NCBI GenBank assembly: GCA_028285035.1
Contig: JANQQF010000070.1
Location: 62,001-126,000, forward strand
Length of the DNA: 64,000 nt
Reading direction: 5' to 3'
Source of the DNA: Phycisphaerae bacterium
GTDB lineage: Bacteria > Chloroflexota > Anaerolineae > 4572-78 > J111
Below the pieces are notes generated by a model that ran no database searches, was not told where the DNA came from, and saw only the letters and a list, made by a program, of their open reading frames with translations. The stretch's first letter is position 1. Each line of letters begins with the position of its first letter. The position numbers and the translations under genes were made by a program. Shown piece after piece: positions 28,183-37,531 of this stretch.

Positions 28183-28524
28183 ATGCAGACATTTTATTAC
28201 ACCAACTCACAGCTCAAGAAGTCGGCAATCATACAAACGATTACGTTTGTGACAAAATCCGTATCAGGCACGGATACGACAACGTTGAAAAATCTGATGG
28301 AGATGATTGGCATTGGGGGTACGCACGGGGCCATTCCACCAGAACGATTATTATCAAAAATGCAAAAGCTTCACACCTATGTACCAAGCACTTGTTCTTC
28401 TACCTTGATGGTTGTCGCCGATTTGTTGGAGATCGATCTGGATACTTTCCGTAGTATCGTTTTCAACAATGAAGACCCAGCGGAATATTACACGATTCAA
28501 TTGCCAGTGAAGAAAGATAAGTAA
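28183..28524 (+). CDS. Small uncharacterised protein
   Basis: A 113-residue reading frame that I do not recognise. It starts at ATG 28183 after GGGAGA at 28171-28176. Composition is protein-like in the second half (ADLLEIDLDTFRSIVFNN), and a GIGGTHGAIPPERLL stretch looks like a structured loop. A competing frame (28140-28454) overlaps it, so the assignment is uncertain. The downstream gene converges seven bases later. Confidence 0.4.
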   Translation: MQTFYYTNSQLKKSAIIQTITFVTKSVSGTDTTTLKNLMEMIGIGGTHGAIPPERLLSKMQKLHTYVPSTCSSTLMVVADLLEIDLDTFRSIVFNNEDPAEYYTIQLPVKKDK

Positions 28525-28530
28525 GCATTC

Positions 28531-30303
28531 TTATTGAGTCAGGGTGGGCACATCAAAAATAGTGATTTCCCGCAATGCGCCCACCGCTAACCTTGAGTTA
28601 TCCGAGGAAAAAGATATGGCTAACTCAGAACAGGAGACTCGTCGTTCACCCATCTCAACTGTTACGATTGAGGTGGGTGCATTAATTTCTCGCACGGTCA
28701 ACTCACATTTGCCCGTCACATTATCGTCAACAATGTAGGCAACTGTTTTATTGTTAGAAGCAATCGCAAAAGCCGCCCGAGTTAGATTTACTGGATTTCC
28801 ACCAATCGCCCACTCTGTGATAATTTGATCAGCCTCTAAATCCCAAACCACAAGACGCCCCTCTTGATTATAAAACCACACTAGATAGCGGCCATTGGGT
28901 GAGTAAACAAGCTCGAATGAGACTCGGCCATCGGTTGGTATAGTCTGAAGCAATACACCGGTTGTCACCTCAAAAATTTCTATGGCTTGATTGTATGCCG
29001 CAGCAACTTGTTGCCCATCAGGCGAAAAGATAAAATCTCTGCCTGACGGTAAATCCGTGATTTTTTGCCAATCATCAGTAGCCCATATCCCAGCTGTAGA
29101 AACAGGCTCCTCATTCTCAAAGTTGTAGCCCGCCAAGGATAATAATTCACCATCAGCCGACAATTGTAGATGTCTAACTTGTTCAATCAACGGTTCAGAA
29201 ACACGTTGACCCTCATTGTGGTTACGCTCGAGGCGCCACACCCAGAGGTGATTTGGCTCAGGCTGACTCCCCACATCTTCACTAAAGTTTGGCAGATGCA
29301 TTACCACGACCCGCCCATTTGCTGACACATCAAATTCGCTAATGTATGTATCAAAGCCTAGTCTCGTTTGTTGCCAAGGCCAATCATTTAAGTCCTGCAT
29401 TTTCACCTCGCCAAATCTGCGACGAAAGAGGTGATCATCATTTGTGAAAAAAGGGGTGTCGCTACCATCAATCCTTGCCACACAGCCTGTTTGACGGGCC
29501 CATTGAGTCCAAGGGGCACAGGAGTTTACCTGGTTTTCCCCTAAAAGAATACTCAAATACACAACTACAACACTCAGAATAACCATTAACAGGTTACCCC
29601 CTATCATCAACCTCTGATGCCACCGTTTGACAAACACTTTGGTACGAATCGCCCAAATTAGGCTGATGATAGAGAAGACGACAAATCCCAATCGAAAAAG
29701 GAATATGGCAAAGTCAAAAATTTTGGCAAAGGGAAAGAAAAGGGCGTACCCTACACCACTTATTGCAATGAACAGAATCACCCAATTAAAAGCTTTAACA
29801 GCCTGATTAGCGTTAATCTTCTGCTTGTGGATCATAATTTTGGCAGCAGGGAGACGTTGTTTTAGACACTCAACTAAAGCAGCCATATTATCTAAAGCAA
29901 AAATCACAATAGGCTCATCTTCCCGACTCTCTAGCCGAATAAAGGTCTGAACCTCTTCTTGTCCCTCAAAGATCATAACTTTGACAACTTGGTCGTAGGC
30001 AAGTTGTTTCGTGGTCAATCGATTAGTATACTCCAGTTGTGTTGGAGCGAATGTCAGAGAGACAGTGGTTACCTGTTTAGCCAGTCGACCATAACCGATC
30101 CTCAATAAAATCACCAGAAAAAGCCAGATCAGAAGTGTCGGTCCAACGCCATAATAGAGCGGCCACTCATAATCAAATGTATGCCAAGTCAGGAAACCAA
30201 ACGATACCATCAGAAAGAACATAACGACACCGAGCCAAAAGTAGTTGTGACGTTGTTGCTCTAAATGCAATCTGGAATAGGAAAAGGTTTGGCTTGAAGT
30301 CAT
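28531..30303 (-). CDS. Membrane-anchored WD40/beta-propeller protein
   Basis: A 590-residue protein. The N-terminal half has two helices near residues 20-70, a cytoplasmic PH-like stretch, then further helices at about 175-265. The C-terminal half is a WD40-like propeller with repeats such as FIFSPDGQQVAAAYN, LVYSPNGRYLVWFYNQEG and LAISFSSDNSRLAVGA. WD40 parts usually hold proteins together; no enzyme domain is seen. I chose ATG 30303, preceded by AAGGGG, over an upstream in-frame start at 30399. It stands alone between a convergent small gene and a divergent VOC gene. Confidence 0.75.
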   Translation of the reverse strand: MTSSQTFSYSRLHLEQQRHNYFWLGVVMFFLMVSFGFLTWHTFDYEWPLYYGVGPTLLIWLFLVILLRIGYGRLAKQVTTVSLTFAPTQLEYTNRLTTKQLAYDQVVKVMIFEGQEEVQTFIRLESREDEPIVIFALDNMAALVECLKQRLPAAKIMIHKQKINANQAVKAFNWVILFIAISGVGYALFFPFAKIFDFAIFLFRLGFVVFSIISLIWAIRTKVFVKRWHQRLMIGGNLLMVILSVVVVYLSILLGENQVNSCAPWTQWARQTGCVARIDGSDTPFFTNDDHLFRRRFGEVKMQDLNDWPWQQTRLGFDTYISEFDVSANGRVVVMHLPNFSEDVGSQPEPNHLWVWRLERNHNEGQRVSEPLIEQVRHLQLSADGELLSLAGYNFENEEPVSTAGIWATDDWQKITDLPSGRDFIFSPDGQQVAAAYNQAIEIFEVTTGVLLQTIPTDGRVSFELVYSPNGRYLVWFYNQEGRLVVWDLEADQIITEWAIGGNPVNLTRAAFAIASNNKTVAYIVDDNVTGKCELTVREINAPTSIVTVEMGERRVSCSELAISFSSDNSRLAVGALREITIFDVPTLTQ

Positions 30304-30404
30304 CGAAAATATGCCCCTTGATGTAATGTAATCGTAACCAATTTGCGAAATGTAAATTGAGTATAACCTTAATTTAAAGAGTATACGAATAGGAGACACA
30401 ACTT

Positions 30405-30794
30405 ATGAAAATGGAACACTTTGCCATCAATGTACCCGACTCACGGGCTTTTGCGGACTGGTATTCAGAGCATTTGGGATTACGGATTATCCGGGCCCAG
30501 GAAGAAACACCGTACATTCGATTTTTAGCGGACGATGGCGATGGGACAATTCTTGAAGTTTACACTAATTCTGGTGGAGACTTACCTGACTACGCGAATT
30601 TAAGCCCACTCACGTTTCATATGGCTTTCGCAGTCGAAGATATCGAGGCGGAATGTGCACGTCTGATTGCAGTTGGAGCGACTGAGGCGGGTGAGGTGAT
30701 GATCTCCCCTATGGGAGATAAACTGGGGTTTGTGCGCGATCCTTGGGGTATTCCCATTCAGTTAGCACAACGGACAAAGCCATTGGTTAGTTGA
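30405..30794 (+). CDS. VOC-family (glyoxalase-like) protein
   Basis: A 129-residue vicinal-oxygen-chelate protein made of two paired beta-alpha-beta-beta-beta units: MEHFAINVPDSRAFADWYSE opens unit one and LTFHMAFAVEDIEAECARL opens unit two, ending with FVRDPWGIPIQLAQR. Family members are metal-dependent lyases, dioxygenases or resistance proteins. His4 and Glu residues at family metal positions are present (MEHF, ILEVY). RBS AGGAG precedes the ATG. Substrate unknown. Confidence 0.8.
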   Translation: MKMEHFAINVPDSRAFADWYSEHLGLRIIRAQEETPYIRFLADDGDGTILEVYTNSGGDLPDYANLSPLTFHMAFAVEDIEAECARLIAVGATEAGEVMISPMGDKLGFVRDPWGIPIQLAQRTKPLVS

Positions 30795-30876
30795 TAGAAT
30801 GCTTGGAGTTCGTAGAGTTTTGCAAGCTCAAAAAAATGGTTCAGAGCAGTGACAAACTAAGCAAGGAGTCAAAGCG

Positions 30877-31941
30877 TTGACGAGGCAGTTATTAAATCTA
30901 TTTGATTATGAAGCAGCCGCCAAAGAAGCAATGCGTGCCCCGGATTATGCCTATTACGCGGGTGGGGTCGCAGATAACATCACCCGACAAGAAAATCGGG
31001 CTGGGTTTGACCGCCTGCGGCTGCGGCCAAAAAGGATGCGAGATGTCAGTAAGGTATCGTTGGAGACAACTGTTGGCGGCACAAAAATGCCACTCCCTTT
31101 TATGTTGGCTCCAGCAGCGATGCACAAGCTAGCTCATCCTGACGGCGAATTGGGAACAGGCGGGGCGGCGCGTGCTTTAGGCATCACCCAGGTCTTGAGT
31201 ACGATGTCAACCGTGGCCGTGAATGAGGTCACAGCCTTGGGGCATCCAGTCTGGTTTCAGCTATATCTCTTTCGAGATCGGGATTGGAGTGTTCGCATTT
31301 TGAAGCGGGCCGAAGCCGCAGGGTGTCAGGCGTTGGTCTTAACGGTTGATGTACCAAGACAAGGTCTTCGAGAAAATTTGTGGCGGGCTAAATTTAAGAC
31401 TCCACCCGAACTCCCGTTTCCAAACTTGGTCGAGCCCGGTGAATCGATCTCTGTCAGCGAGCTAATGACGACCGTTGATGCTAATTTTGACCCCGCCCTG
31501 ACTTGGGATGACATTGGCTGGCTCAAATCGATCACCGATTTGCCAATTTGGGTAAAGGGGGTGCTTCGCGGAGATGATGCCCGTCTTGCCATCGAAGCAG
31601 GCGCATCTGGCATCATCGTCTCCAATCACGGCGGACGCCAGCTCGACACCGCAATTGCCTCAATCGACGCTCTTCCCGAAGTGGTTGAGGCTGTGGCTGG
31701 CGAAGTCGAAGTTTTGATCGATGGGGGTATTCGGCGGGGGACAGATGTGATCAAAGCCGTTGCGCTCGGGGCAAAAGCTGTCCTACTGGGTCGGTCGCCG
31801 TTATGGGGATTAGCCGTAAATGGGGAGACTGGGACTCGTCACATTTTTGAGATTCTACGAGATGAGCTAGCCAATGTGATGGCTCAGTGTGGGTGCCCCA
31901 CCTTAGCTGACGTTGACACAGATTTGATCCACAGAACCTAA
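30877..31941 (+). CDS. FMN-dependent alpha-hydroxy-acid oxidase/dehydrogenase
   Basis: A 354-residue TIM-barrel flavoenzyme of the lactate oxidase/glycolate oxidase/LldD family. It oxidises a 2-hydroxy acid at the alpha carbon. The catalytic motif SNHGGRQLD with His and Arg is intact, as are WFQLYLFRDR and the phosphate-binding LIDGGIRRGTDVIKA plus ALGAKAVLLGR. TTG start eight bases after AAGGAG at 30863-30868. Oxidase versus dehydrogenase cannot be told apart from sequence by eye. It is about 145 bases upstream of the dehalogenase operon but that operon has its own promoter. Confidence 0.88.
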   Translation: MTRQLLNLFDYEAAAKEAMRAPDYAYYAGGVADNITRQENRAGFDRLRLRPKRMRDVSKVSLETTVGGTKMPLPFMLAPAAMHKLAHPDGELGTGGAARALGITQVLSTMSTVAVNEVTALGHPVWFQLYLFRDRDWSVRILKRAEAAGCQALVLTVDVPRQGLRENLWRAKFKTPPELPFPNLVEPGESISVSELMTTVDANFDPALTWDDIGWLKSITDLPIWVKGVLRGDDARLAIEAGASGIIVSNHGGRQLDTAIASIDALPEVVEAVAGEVEVLIDGGIRRGTDVIKAVALGAKAVLLGRSPLWGLAVNGETGTRHIFEILRDELANVMAQCGCPTLADVDTDLIHRT

Positions 31942-31975
31942 CCAGTTAAAAAATATAACTCTGCAAAAACACCGC

Positions 31976-32004
31976 TTGACTAAATATAAATTTAGTGCTA
32001 AATT
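31976..32004 (+). promoter_or_regulatory. Sigma-70 promoter with embedded operator
   Basis: TTGACT at 31976-31981, a 17-base spacer and TAAATT at 31999-32004 form a housekeeping promoter. The spacer contains ACTAAAT-ATAA-ATTTAGT at 31979-31996, a perfect 7-base-arm palindrome, placed where a repressor would block RNA polymerase. It points at the dehalogenase-like operon 32088-34941. The regulator is not identified. Confidence 0.5.
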
Positions 32005-32087
32005 TCTTTTACGAATAAAATTTGCTTTCTAAAATAAAACACAAAACTCTACACTCAAAAAATCAACGATCTTCGATGGAGATGATG

Positions 32088-32759
32088 ATGCAAAAAGTTC
32101 CTTCGGTTCCTTTAGAATTTGAAAATTACGATGAGCCTATGATGCTGGAGAGGGCGATGACTTTTTTTGACCTGCTCAAAATGCGTCATAGCACTCGTGA
32201 CTTTGCCGATAGACCTGTCCCGATGGAGGTCATCAAGCAATGTTTAGAAACAGCGGGCCGTGCGCCCAGCGGGGCGAACCAACAACCCTGGCACTTCGTG
32301 GTTGTGACCGATCCCGATATCAAACATCAAATTCGTTTGGCAGCAGAAGAGGAAGAGCGGGCCTTTTACGAGGGACGTGCCCCCGAAGAGTGGCTTGAGG
32401 CTTTAGCCCCACTCGGCACCGATCCCGACAAATCCTTTATTGATCGAGCAGGTTGTCTCATTGTGATCTTTGCCCAAGCCTATGGCTTAAAAGCGGATGG
32501 GTCAAAGATCAAACATTACTATGTCCAAGAGTCGGTCGGCATTGCCTCTGGCTTTCTGATCGCTGCACTGCACAATGCGGGTCTGACTTGCCTAACCCAC
32601 ACCCCGAGTCCGATGAACTTCTTGGCCGAAATTTTGGGGCGGCCCAAAAATGAGCGGGCTTATATCAATCTAGTGGTTGGCTACCCTGCCGAAGATGCCG
32701 AGATTCCCATCCACGCCACACATAAAAAAGCCTTGGATGAGTTTGTAAGTTTTGTTTAA
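32088..32759 (+). CDS. Iodotyrosine-deiodinase-like flavin dehalogenase
   Basis: A 223-residue nitroreductase-fold FMN protein that closely follows the pattern of iodotyrosine deiodinase (IYD): [52 protein letters not shown] and [22 protein letters not shown] removes halogen from halotyrosines by reduction with FMN. The three residues that hold the tyrosine zwitterion in the animal enzyme (Glu, Tyr, Lys; Glu157, Tyr161, Lys182 in human) line up with Glu90, Tyr94 and Lys115 here by my hand alignment. GGAG at 32078-32081 favours the ATG at 32088, with ATG 32076, 32082 and 32085 as alternatives. A second nitroreductase gene follows 47 bases later. Confidence 0.8.
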   Translation: MQKVPSVPLEFENYDEPMMLERAMTFFDLLKMRHSTRDFADRPVPMEVIKQCLETAGRAPSGANQQPWHFVVVTDPDIKHQIRLAAEEEERAFYEGRAPEEWLEALAPLGTDPDKSFIDRAGCLIVIFAQAYGLKADGSKIKHYYVQESVGIASGFLIAALHNAGLTCLTHTPSPMNFLAEILGRPKNERAYINLVVGYPAEDAEIPIHATHKKALDEFVSFV

Positions 32760-32806
32760 AGGCCCAAGCTTTGCCATCTCAATCGGCAACTTAAAAGGAG
32801 ATTATT

Positions 32807-33649
32807 GTGAGTGATAACCTCGAACCAACGTTTGATTTTGCGTCTTATGAAAAGTTGATGGAGGTGACCCGTCGCCGGCGGAGTGTGCGTAAATTCGAGA
32901 AAGAACGAGCTGTGCCCCGCGAGGTATTACTCAAAATTCTTGATGCGGGACGCTGGGCACCCAGTGGGGCAAACTCTCAACCCTGGGATTTTATTTGTGT
33001 CGATGATCCAGACATGCGCCTCAAAGTGCGTGAGGTCTTTCTACGGCAAGCCCAACGTTTACGCGATAATGCAGAAGATTTCCCCCACGTGCGCAAGGAG
33101 TATATGGCCAATACCGTTGCCATCATTCTAGTCATCGGTGACCCGCGCTGGAAGGCGTGTTATCCGCAAGGCAAGCCAGATATTCCCGGTCAGGTCGAAG
33201 AGTATGCCGAAAACAACGACTATATTTTTATGGCCTCCTTGGGGGCTGCCATGCAAATGATCCACTTGGCCGCAGCTTCGGTAGGCTTGACCTCGGCTTG
33301 GTTATCAGGAGGTGGTGAAACCACGACCAACAATGAACTTAGCGAGCTACTAGGCTATCCGGCTTCGATGCGAGCGTACGGTACAATCCCGCTGGGCTTT
33401 CCCGCTAAGGAGGTTCAACAACGATATCGCCGCCCCTTAGAGCAAGTGGTGCATTGGAATGGCTACAATCCTGAGCAGTATCGTCCAGACGAACTCGTCG
33501 ATTTCTACATCAATCAACTACGAGCCTTTGCCATGTATCGTGGCTCGGCCGTAGCTGAAGAGTGGGAGGATATGGATGAGAAGCTAGGGGAATGGCGGGA
33601 AGCCTTTACCGGGCGGGTAACTAATCCGTCGGGGAAATTGCCAAAGTAG
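32807..33649 (+). CDS. Nitroreductase-family FMN oxidoreductase
   Basis: A 280-residue nitroreductase-fold protein: RRRRSVRKFEKER, GRWAPSGANSQPWDFICVDD and ASLGAAMQMIHLAAASVGL are the FMN-binding and dimer elements. Longer than typical nitroreductases, with a C-terminal extension of about 60 residues rich in aromatic and acidic residues. GTG start six bases after AAAAGGAG. Co-directional with the IYD-like gene, so it may reduce the same or a related substrate. Not IYD itself: the Glu-Tyr-Lys lid pattern is not visible. Confidence 0.85.
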   Translation: MSDNLEPTFDFASYEKLMEVTRRRRSVRKFEKERAVPREVLLKILDAGRWAPSGANSQPWDFICVDDPDMRLKVREVFLRQAQRLRDNAEDFPHVRKEYMANTVAIILVIGDPRWKACYPQGKPDIPGQVEEYAENNDYIFMASLGAAMQMIHLAAASVGLTSAWLSGGGETTTNNELSELLGYPASMRAYGTIPLGFPAKEVQQRYRRPLEQVVHWNGYNPEQYRPDELVDFYINQLRAFAMYRGSAVAEEWEDMDEKLGEWREAFTGRVTNPSGKLPK

Positions 33650-33666
33650 AAACGTAAAAGAGGTTT

Positions 33667-34941
33667 ATGATGCTCATTATCCCAATTTCATCTGATTTAC
33701 ACGACACCTTCACATCGATCGCCCAAAAACAGCGGATGATTTTTATGACAGGCATCCCTGGAACAGGCAAGAGCTTGATGGCCCAACAGTTATCCTTGAT
33801 TGCCACCAATGTGGGGCGGAAGGTCCATCTGTTGCAATATAACGCAGCACGGGGGCCGTTTGAAACCGAGGTCAATCTAGCCAAGTATCCTGAAATGGAA
33901 GGGGTCACCGATCCGGCTATTCGCAAGGCGGTAGGGCTATGGGCGCGTGAGGCCGTTTATCAATGGCATACTAATCATCCAGAACCAGAGCATCTGCTAA
34001 TTGGGGAGTTGCCGCTTATCGGTAATCGCCTGACCGAGCTTATCAAAGTGTACCAAGATGATACCGAGCCTCTCTTGTCAAGCGAGGAGGCACTCTTTCT
34101 GATTCCGGTTCCCTCTTGGGAGGTGCGGGAGGTAATCGAGGCACGTCGGGCGCAAACATTGGCCGAGCCGCAAAATGAGCAGGAGAAGCTGGATGCGCCA
34201 CCCAATGTGTTGCAGATGATGTGGCAAGAGGTGAATGAGGTGGCTCGGCAAATTGGCTTGACCAAGGCTAAGCCGGATACCCCTTACAACCCCTACATCT
34301 ATGGCGGGGTATTTGAAGCGCTACTTAAACATCGACAGGGGCAAGCCCTACTGATTGATCAGGTTCTGAAACCCACCCAGTCAGTCTACGAAACAGGTGT
34401 GGTTGAAGGCCAACTGTTGGCGGACCCAGATACAGTTGATCGTTTTATGAAACGGGTTGAGAGTAGTTACACCGCGCGTGAGCTTAACCAAGCCGTCACC
34501 GAGTGGCATGCGATGATCACTGACGAACCGAAACTGCCCGATACTGGCCCTGAACTACGATTGCCGCTGCCTGAAATACTGGTCGGTATCGAGCAGCAAA
34601 CCGACCTGTCCCCCAAGCAGCAGGCCGCCCTACAAAATATCCTGCATCTTCCTCTTGACGCTGAAACCGCCACGATGTTACCTGCTCTCGATAAAGCTAT
34701 CGATACATTGACAACAGAGACAGATACAATTACCGCCAATGTTCACAAATTTGATGTCTATGATAGCTACTTTAATGTCACGCGCAGCAATGAAAATAGT
34801 GGTCAGGTTTTTCTGGCTGGATTGCTGCAATCCTATCGTAATGTTCTGACCAACCTGCAAGTCTCTCCCCAACCGCTGACGGTGGTCGAGGCCCCAATGT
34901 TGCGGGTTGCTTTGGAAACAACGTTAAGGCAGTTTATTTAA
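33667..34941 (+). CDS. P-loop NTPase of unknown family
   Basis: A 424-residue protein with a clear Walker A motif, MTGIPGTGKSLMAQQL, near residue 27. No family is evident to me. The first ~200 residues look like a nucleotide kinase or ATPase core (LLIGELPLIGNRLTEL may hold the Walker B-like acidic residue). The second half is helical and acidic. It starts 17 bases after the nitroreductase, with GAGG before the ATG, and seems to be the last gene of that operon. A role in handling a small ligand or cofactor is only guessed from context. Confidence 0.65.
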   Translation: MMLIIPISSDLHDTFTSIAQKQRMIFMTGIPGTGKSLMAQQLSLIATNVGRKVHLLQYNAARGPFETEVNLAKYPEMEGVTDPAIRKAVGLWAREAVYQWHTNHPEPEHLLIGELPLIGNRLTELIKVYQDDTEPLLSSEEALFLIPVPSWEVREVIEARRAQTLAEPQNEQEKLDAPPNVLQMMWQEVNEVARQIGLTKAKPDTPYNPYIYGGVFEALLKHRQGQALLIDQVLKPTQSVYETGVVEGQLLADPDTVDRFMKRVESSYTARELNQAVTEWHAMITDEPKLPDTGPELRLPLPEILVGIEQQTDLSPKQQAALQNILHLPLDAETATMLPALDKAIDTLTTETDTITANVHKFDVYDSYFNVTRSNENSGQVFLAGLLQSYRNVLTNLQVSPQPLTVVEAPMLRVALETTLRQFI

Positions 34942-34947
34942 ATATAG

Positions 34948-35043
34948 TTTGTAGAGTTCTTAGAGTTTATAGGGTTTGTAGGGTTAATTGTAAAAACTCT
35001 AAAAACTTCCTGAACCCTATAAACACTACAAACTCATCTAGGA
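34948..35043. repeat. Short inverted/direct repeats of GTTTGTAGAGTTT type
   Basis: The gap after the P-loop gene holds GTTTGTAGAGTT, AGAGTTTATAGGGTTTGTAGG and, on the other arm, CCCTATAAACACTACAAAC, forming an imperfect hairpin. A related stretch, GGAGTTCGTAGAGTTTT, is present at about 30802. It could be a small dispersed repeat that also terminates the upstream operon. Confidence 0.4.
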
Positions 35044-35050
35044 GTAAACA

Positions 35051-35599
35051 ATGTTAGATTTACAAGAACTTGATAAAGCTAGGGTGCGCTGGCAGCTAGG
35101 CCATCAACTATTTTTTAGCTATGTCCAGGCCTTGATTATCAGTTGTTCTAACCTCAAAGCTCATATTGAGGCAGAAAATATGAATGAAGCCCGTGAAGAA
35201 ATCGAACGAGCAACTTATATCTTGTGGGGTGTTTCGGTCACCTTCAAACTAACAGGTGGCTTTTCCCAAGCTGCTTACGATGGCTACGTTCGACCAAATA
35301 TGTTTGAGGCCAGTGAAGGTTTTAGCGGCCTCTGGTCGCACGATCATGACTATTTGGTGAAAAAGGTCCTTCGTGAGATCAAGCCCATTTTTCAAGATCC
35401 CCCTGTTGAGTTGGAAAGTGCTATGCAAAATTTTCGCCAAGCCTTTGCCATCATGTACGACTCCCACAAATACGTTTGCGATAAATTTGAAGGCGGTCAG
35501 CCCAGTCTCTTGATGGGCGAAGAAGCACAAAAAACTGCCGCCGAAATGATCGACACATTCAAACGTAATCGTTTGGTCACTTTAGGCGTGCCGATATAA
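35051..35599 (+). CDS. Uncharacterised helical protein
   Basis: A 182-residue protein that I do not recognise. It appears all-helical with conserved-looking Trp, Tyr and His residues (LGHQLFFSYVQALI, GLWSHDHDYLVKKVL). ATG start with TAGGAG upstream. No signal peptide or membrane helix. It lies alone between a P-loop operon and pepF. Confidence 0.6.
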   Translation: MLDLQELDKARVRWQLGHQLFFSYVQALIISCSNLKAHIEAENMNEAREEIERATYILWGVSVTFKLTGGFSQAAYDGYVRPNMFEASEGFSGLWSHDHDYLVKKVLREIKPIFQDPPVELESAMQNFRQAFAIMYDSHKYVCDKFEGGQPSLLMGEEAQKTAAEMIDTFKRNRLVTLGVPI

Positions 35600-35752
35600 T
35601 AAAAAGTCCCTCCTCCCCTTTCCCTCACATTCTGGCCTTTCCATTCAAAATGAGTATCATTTATTGATATTTGCTTAATTGAATAGGTAACACTCACCAG
35701 ATTAGATGAGTTATCACCTACAACGTACTACAACTCAAGAAAGGTTTTTACC

Positions 35753-37531
35753 ATGGTTGTTAAAGAAAATTGGGATTTAGATATAATTTTTGAGGGAGGC
35801 AGTCAATCCAGTGTATTGAGCGCATTTTTAGCTGATGTTAAAGCTGATATTCAGGCGTTGGAGACGGATGGCTTACCTGCGGCCCTAACTGATGAAACTG
35901 TGACAGAATGGGTCGGCTGGATTAGTCACTCCATCGAGATAAGTGCTCGATTGCGTGAAGCAGGGGCGTTCACCCACTGTCTACGTGCCCAAGATGTGAG
36001 CGATGAGGGGGCCCTACAGTTAGAGGCGACAGTGAGCCAGCTTGGTACCCAACTCAGTACACTTTGGAATGATTTTGCAGCATTTTGTGCCGTTCAGCCC
36101 GACGACGTTTGGGAGAAATTAATCAAAGACACGGACTTAGCGCCAATTGCTTTTGGCTTGAACGAGAACCGTGACTTGGCCGCTCAAAAGATGGACCCAA
36201 CGTTAGAACGTTTAGCAAATGAGCTTATGCACGATGGCTATCATGCTTGGGGACGGTTATATACCATCATCAGTGGTGATCGCCAAGTAACGTTTCGAGA
36301 TAAGCCGATGTCGCTGGGGCAGTTGCAAAGTTTATATATAGATAACCCAGACCGAGCTACCCGCCAAGAAGCCTTTGAATTATTTGAGGAAAATTGGGGA
36401 GACCTGGCAAAGACGTGTGCTTTAGCCTTAAACAATCAGGCCGGTTTTCGTCTGACAATGTACAAACATCGCGATTGGCAATCGGTGCTCAAAGAGCCAC
36501 TATTCAGAAATCGGCTTTCTGCGGAGTCGCTGGAAGCGATGTGGGCCACCATTGATGCCAAGAGTGCCAAACTATTGGATTACTTTTCGGCCAAGGCTAA
36601 AGTCTTTGGGATTGATCAGCTAAGTTGGTATGATGTTGGCGCTCCCGTCGGTGAAATCACCCAAAGTTTTAGCTACAATGAGGCCGCCGATTTTGTCATA
36701 GACAACATTCGCCCCCTAAACCCTAACATTGCAGATTTTTGCCATAAAGCGATCAGCGATTTGTGGATCGAAGCGGAAGATCGCCCCGGCAAACAGGCCG
36801 GCGGTTTTTGCACCACCTTCCCTTTGCAAAAACAATCTCGCATTTTTATGACGTACAACGGCAGTTACAATGGCTTGCTCACGTTGGCCCACGAGTTAGG
36901 CCACGCCTATCATAATTGGGTGATGCGCGATCTACCCTTTGGGGCGCGTCATTATGTGATGAGCACGGCTGAAACGGCCAGCACCTTTAATGAGTTGATT
37001 GTGACGAATGCCGGACTCGATACTGCGGCATCCCCCCAAGAACGATTAAGTATCTTAGGGTCTAAGCTAAACGATGCGGCAGCCTTCCTAATGAATATTC
37101 GAGCGCGTTTTGATTTCGAGACAGCCTTCTTCGACCAACGGCGACAAGGCCAGCTTAGTGTGGATGAACTCAATGAATTGATGGTTACCGCTCAAAAGGG
37201 CGCTTATAAAGAAGGGCTGGCTCAATATCACCCCTGGTTCTGGGCCTCCAAGTTACACTTCTACATCACCCAAGCACCGTTCTACAATTTCCCCTACACT
37301 TTTGGTTATCTCTTCAGCCACGGTTTGTATGCCCAGGCTTTGGCAGAGGGCGCTGATTTTCAGGAAAAATATATCGCCTTGCTGCGTGACACCGGATCAA
37401 TGAACACCGAAGATTTGGCCAAAACCCATCTTGGCGTTGATTTAACCAAGCCCGAGTTTTGGGAAACTGCTGTTGATCAAGTCTTGGGAGACGTTGATCC
37501 CTTTGTTGCTTTAGTTGAAGAGTTGTATTAA
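35753..37531 (+). CDS. pepF: M3-family oligoendopeptidase F
   Basis: A 592-residue zinc metallopeptidase of the M3 family (PepF-like), which cuts short peptides in the cytoplasm. The HExxH zinc site is His380-Glu-Leu-Gly-His384 in LAHELGHAYHNWV, and the downstream Glu ligand fits ETASTFNEL. Length and the fold order match PepF. Its stop overlaps the stop of the convergent sugar dehydrogenase gene (TTAA shared). Confidence 0.9.
   Translation: MVVKENWDLDIIFEGGSQSSVLSAFLADVKADIQALETDGLPAALTDETVTEWVGWISHSIEISARLREAGAFTHCLRAQDVSDEGALQLEATVSQLGTQLSTLWNDFAAFCAVQPDDVWEKLIKDTDLAPIAFGLNENRDLAAQKMDPTLERLANELMHDGYHAWGRLYTIISGDRQVTFRDKPMSLGQLQSLYIDNPDRATRQEAFELFEENWGDLAKTCALALNNQAGFRLTMYKHRDWQSVLKEPLFRNRLSAESLEAMWATIDAKSAKLLDYFSAKAKVFGIDQLSWYDVGAPVGEITQSFSYNEAADFVIDNIRPLNPNIADFCHKAISDLWIEAEDRPGKQAGGFCTTFPLQKQSRIFMTYNGSYNGLLTLAHELGHAYHNWVMRDLPFGARHYVMSTAETASTFNELIVTNAGLDTAASPQERLSILGSKLNDAAAFLMNIRARFDFETAFFDQRRQGQLSVDELNELMVTAQKGAYKEGLAQYHPWFWASKLHFYITQAPFYNFPYTFGYLFSHGLYAQALAEGADFQEKYIALLRDTGSMNTEDLAKTHLGVDLTKPEFWETAVDQVLGDVDPFVALVEELY

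Noticed and set aside
28140..28454. 104-residue frame overlapping the small gene at 28183
   Set aside because: It has no good ribosome site and the overlapping frame has a better start and more protein-like composition; not certain.
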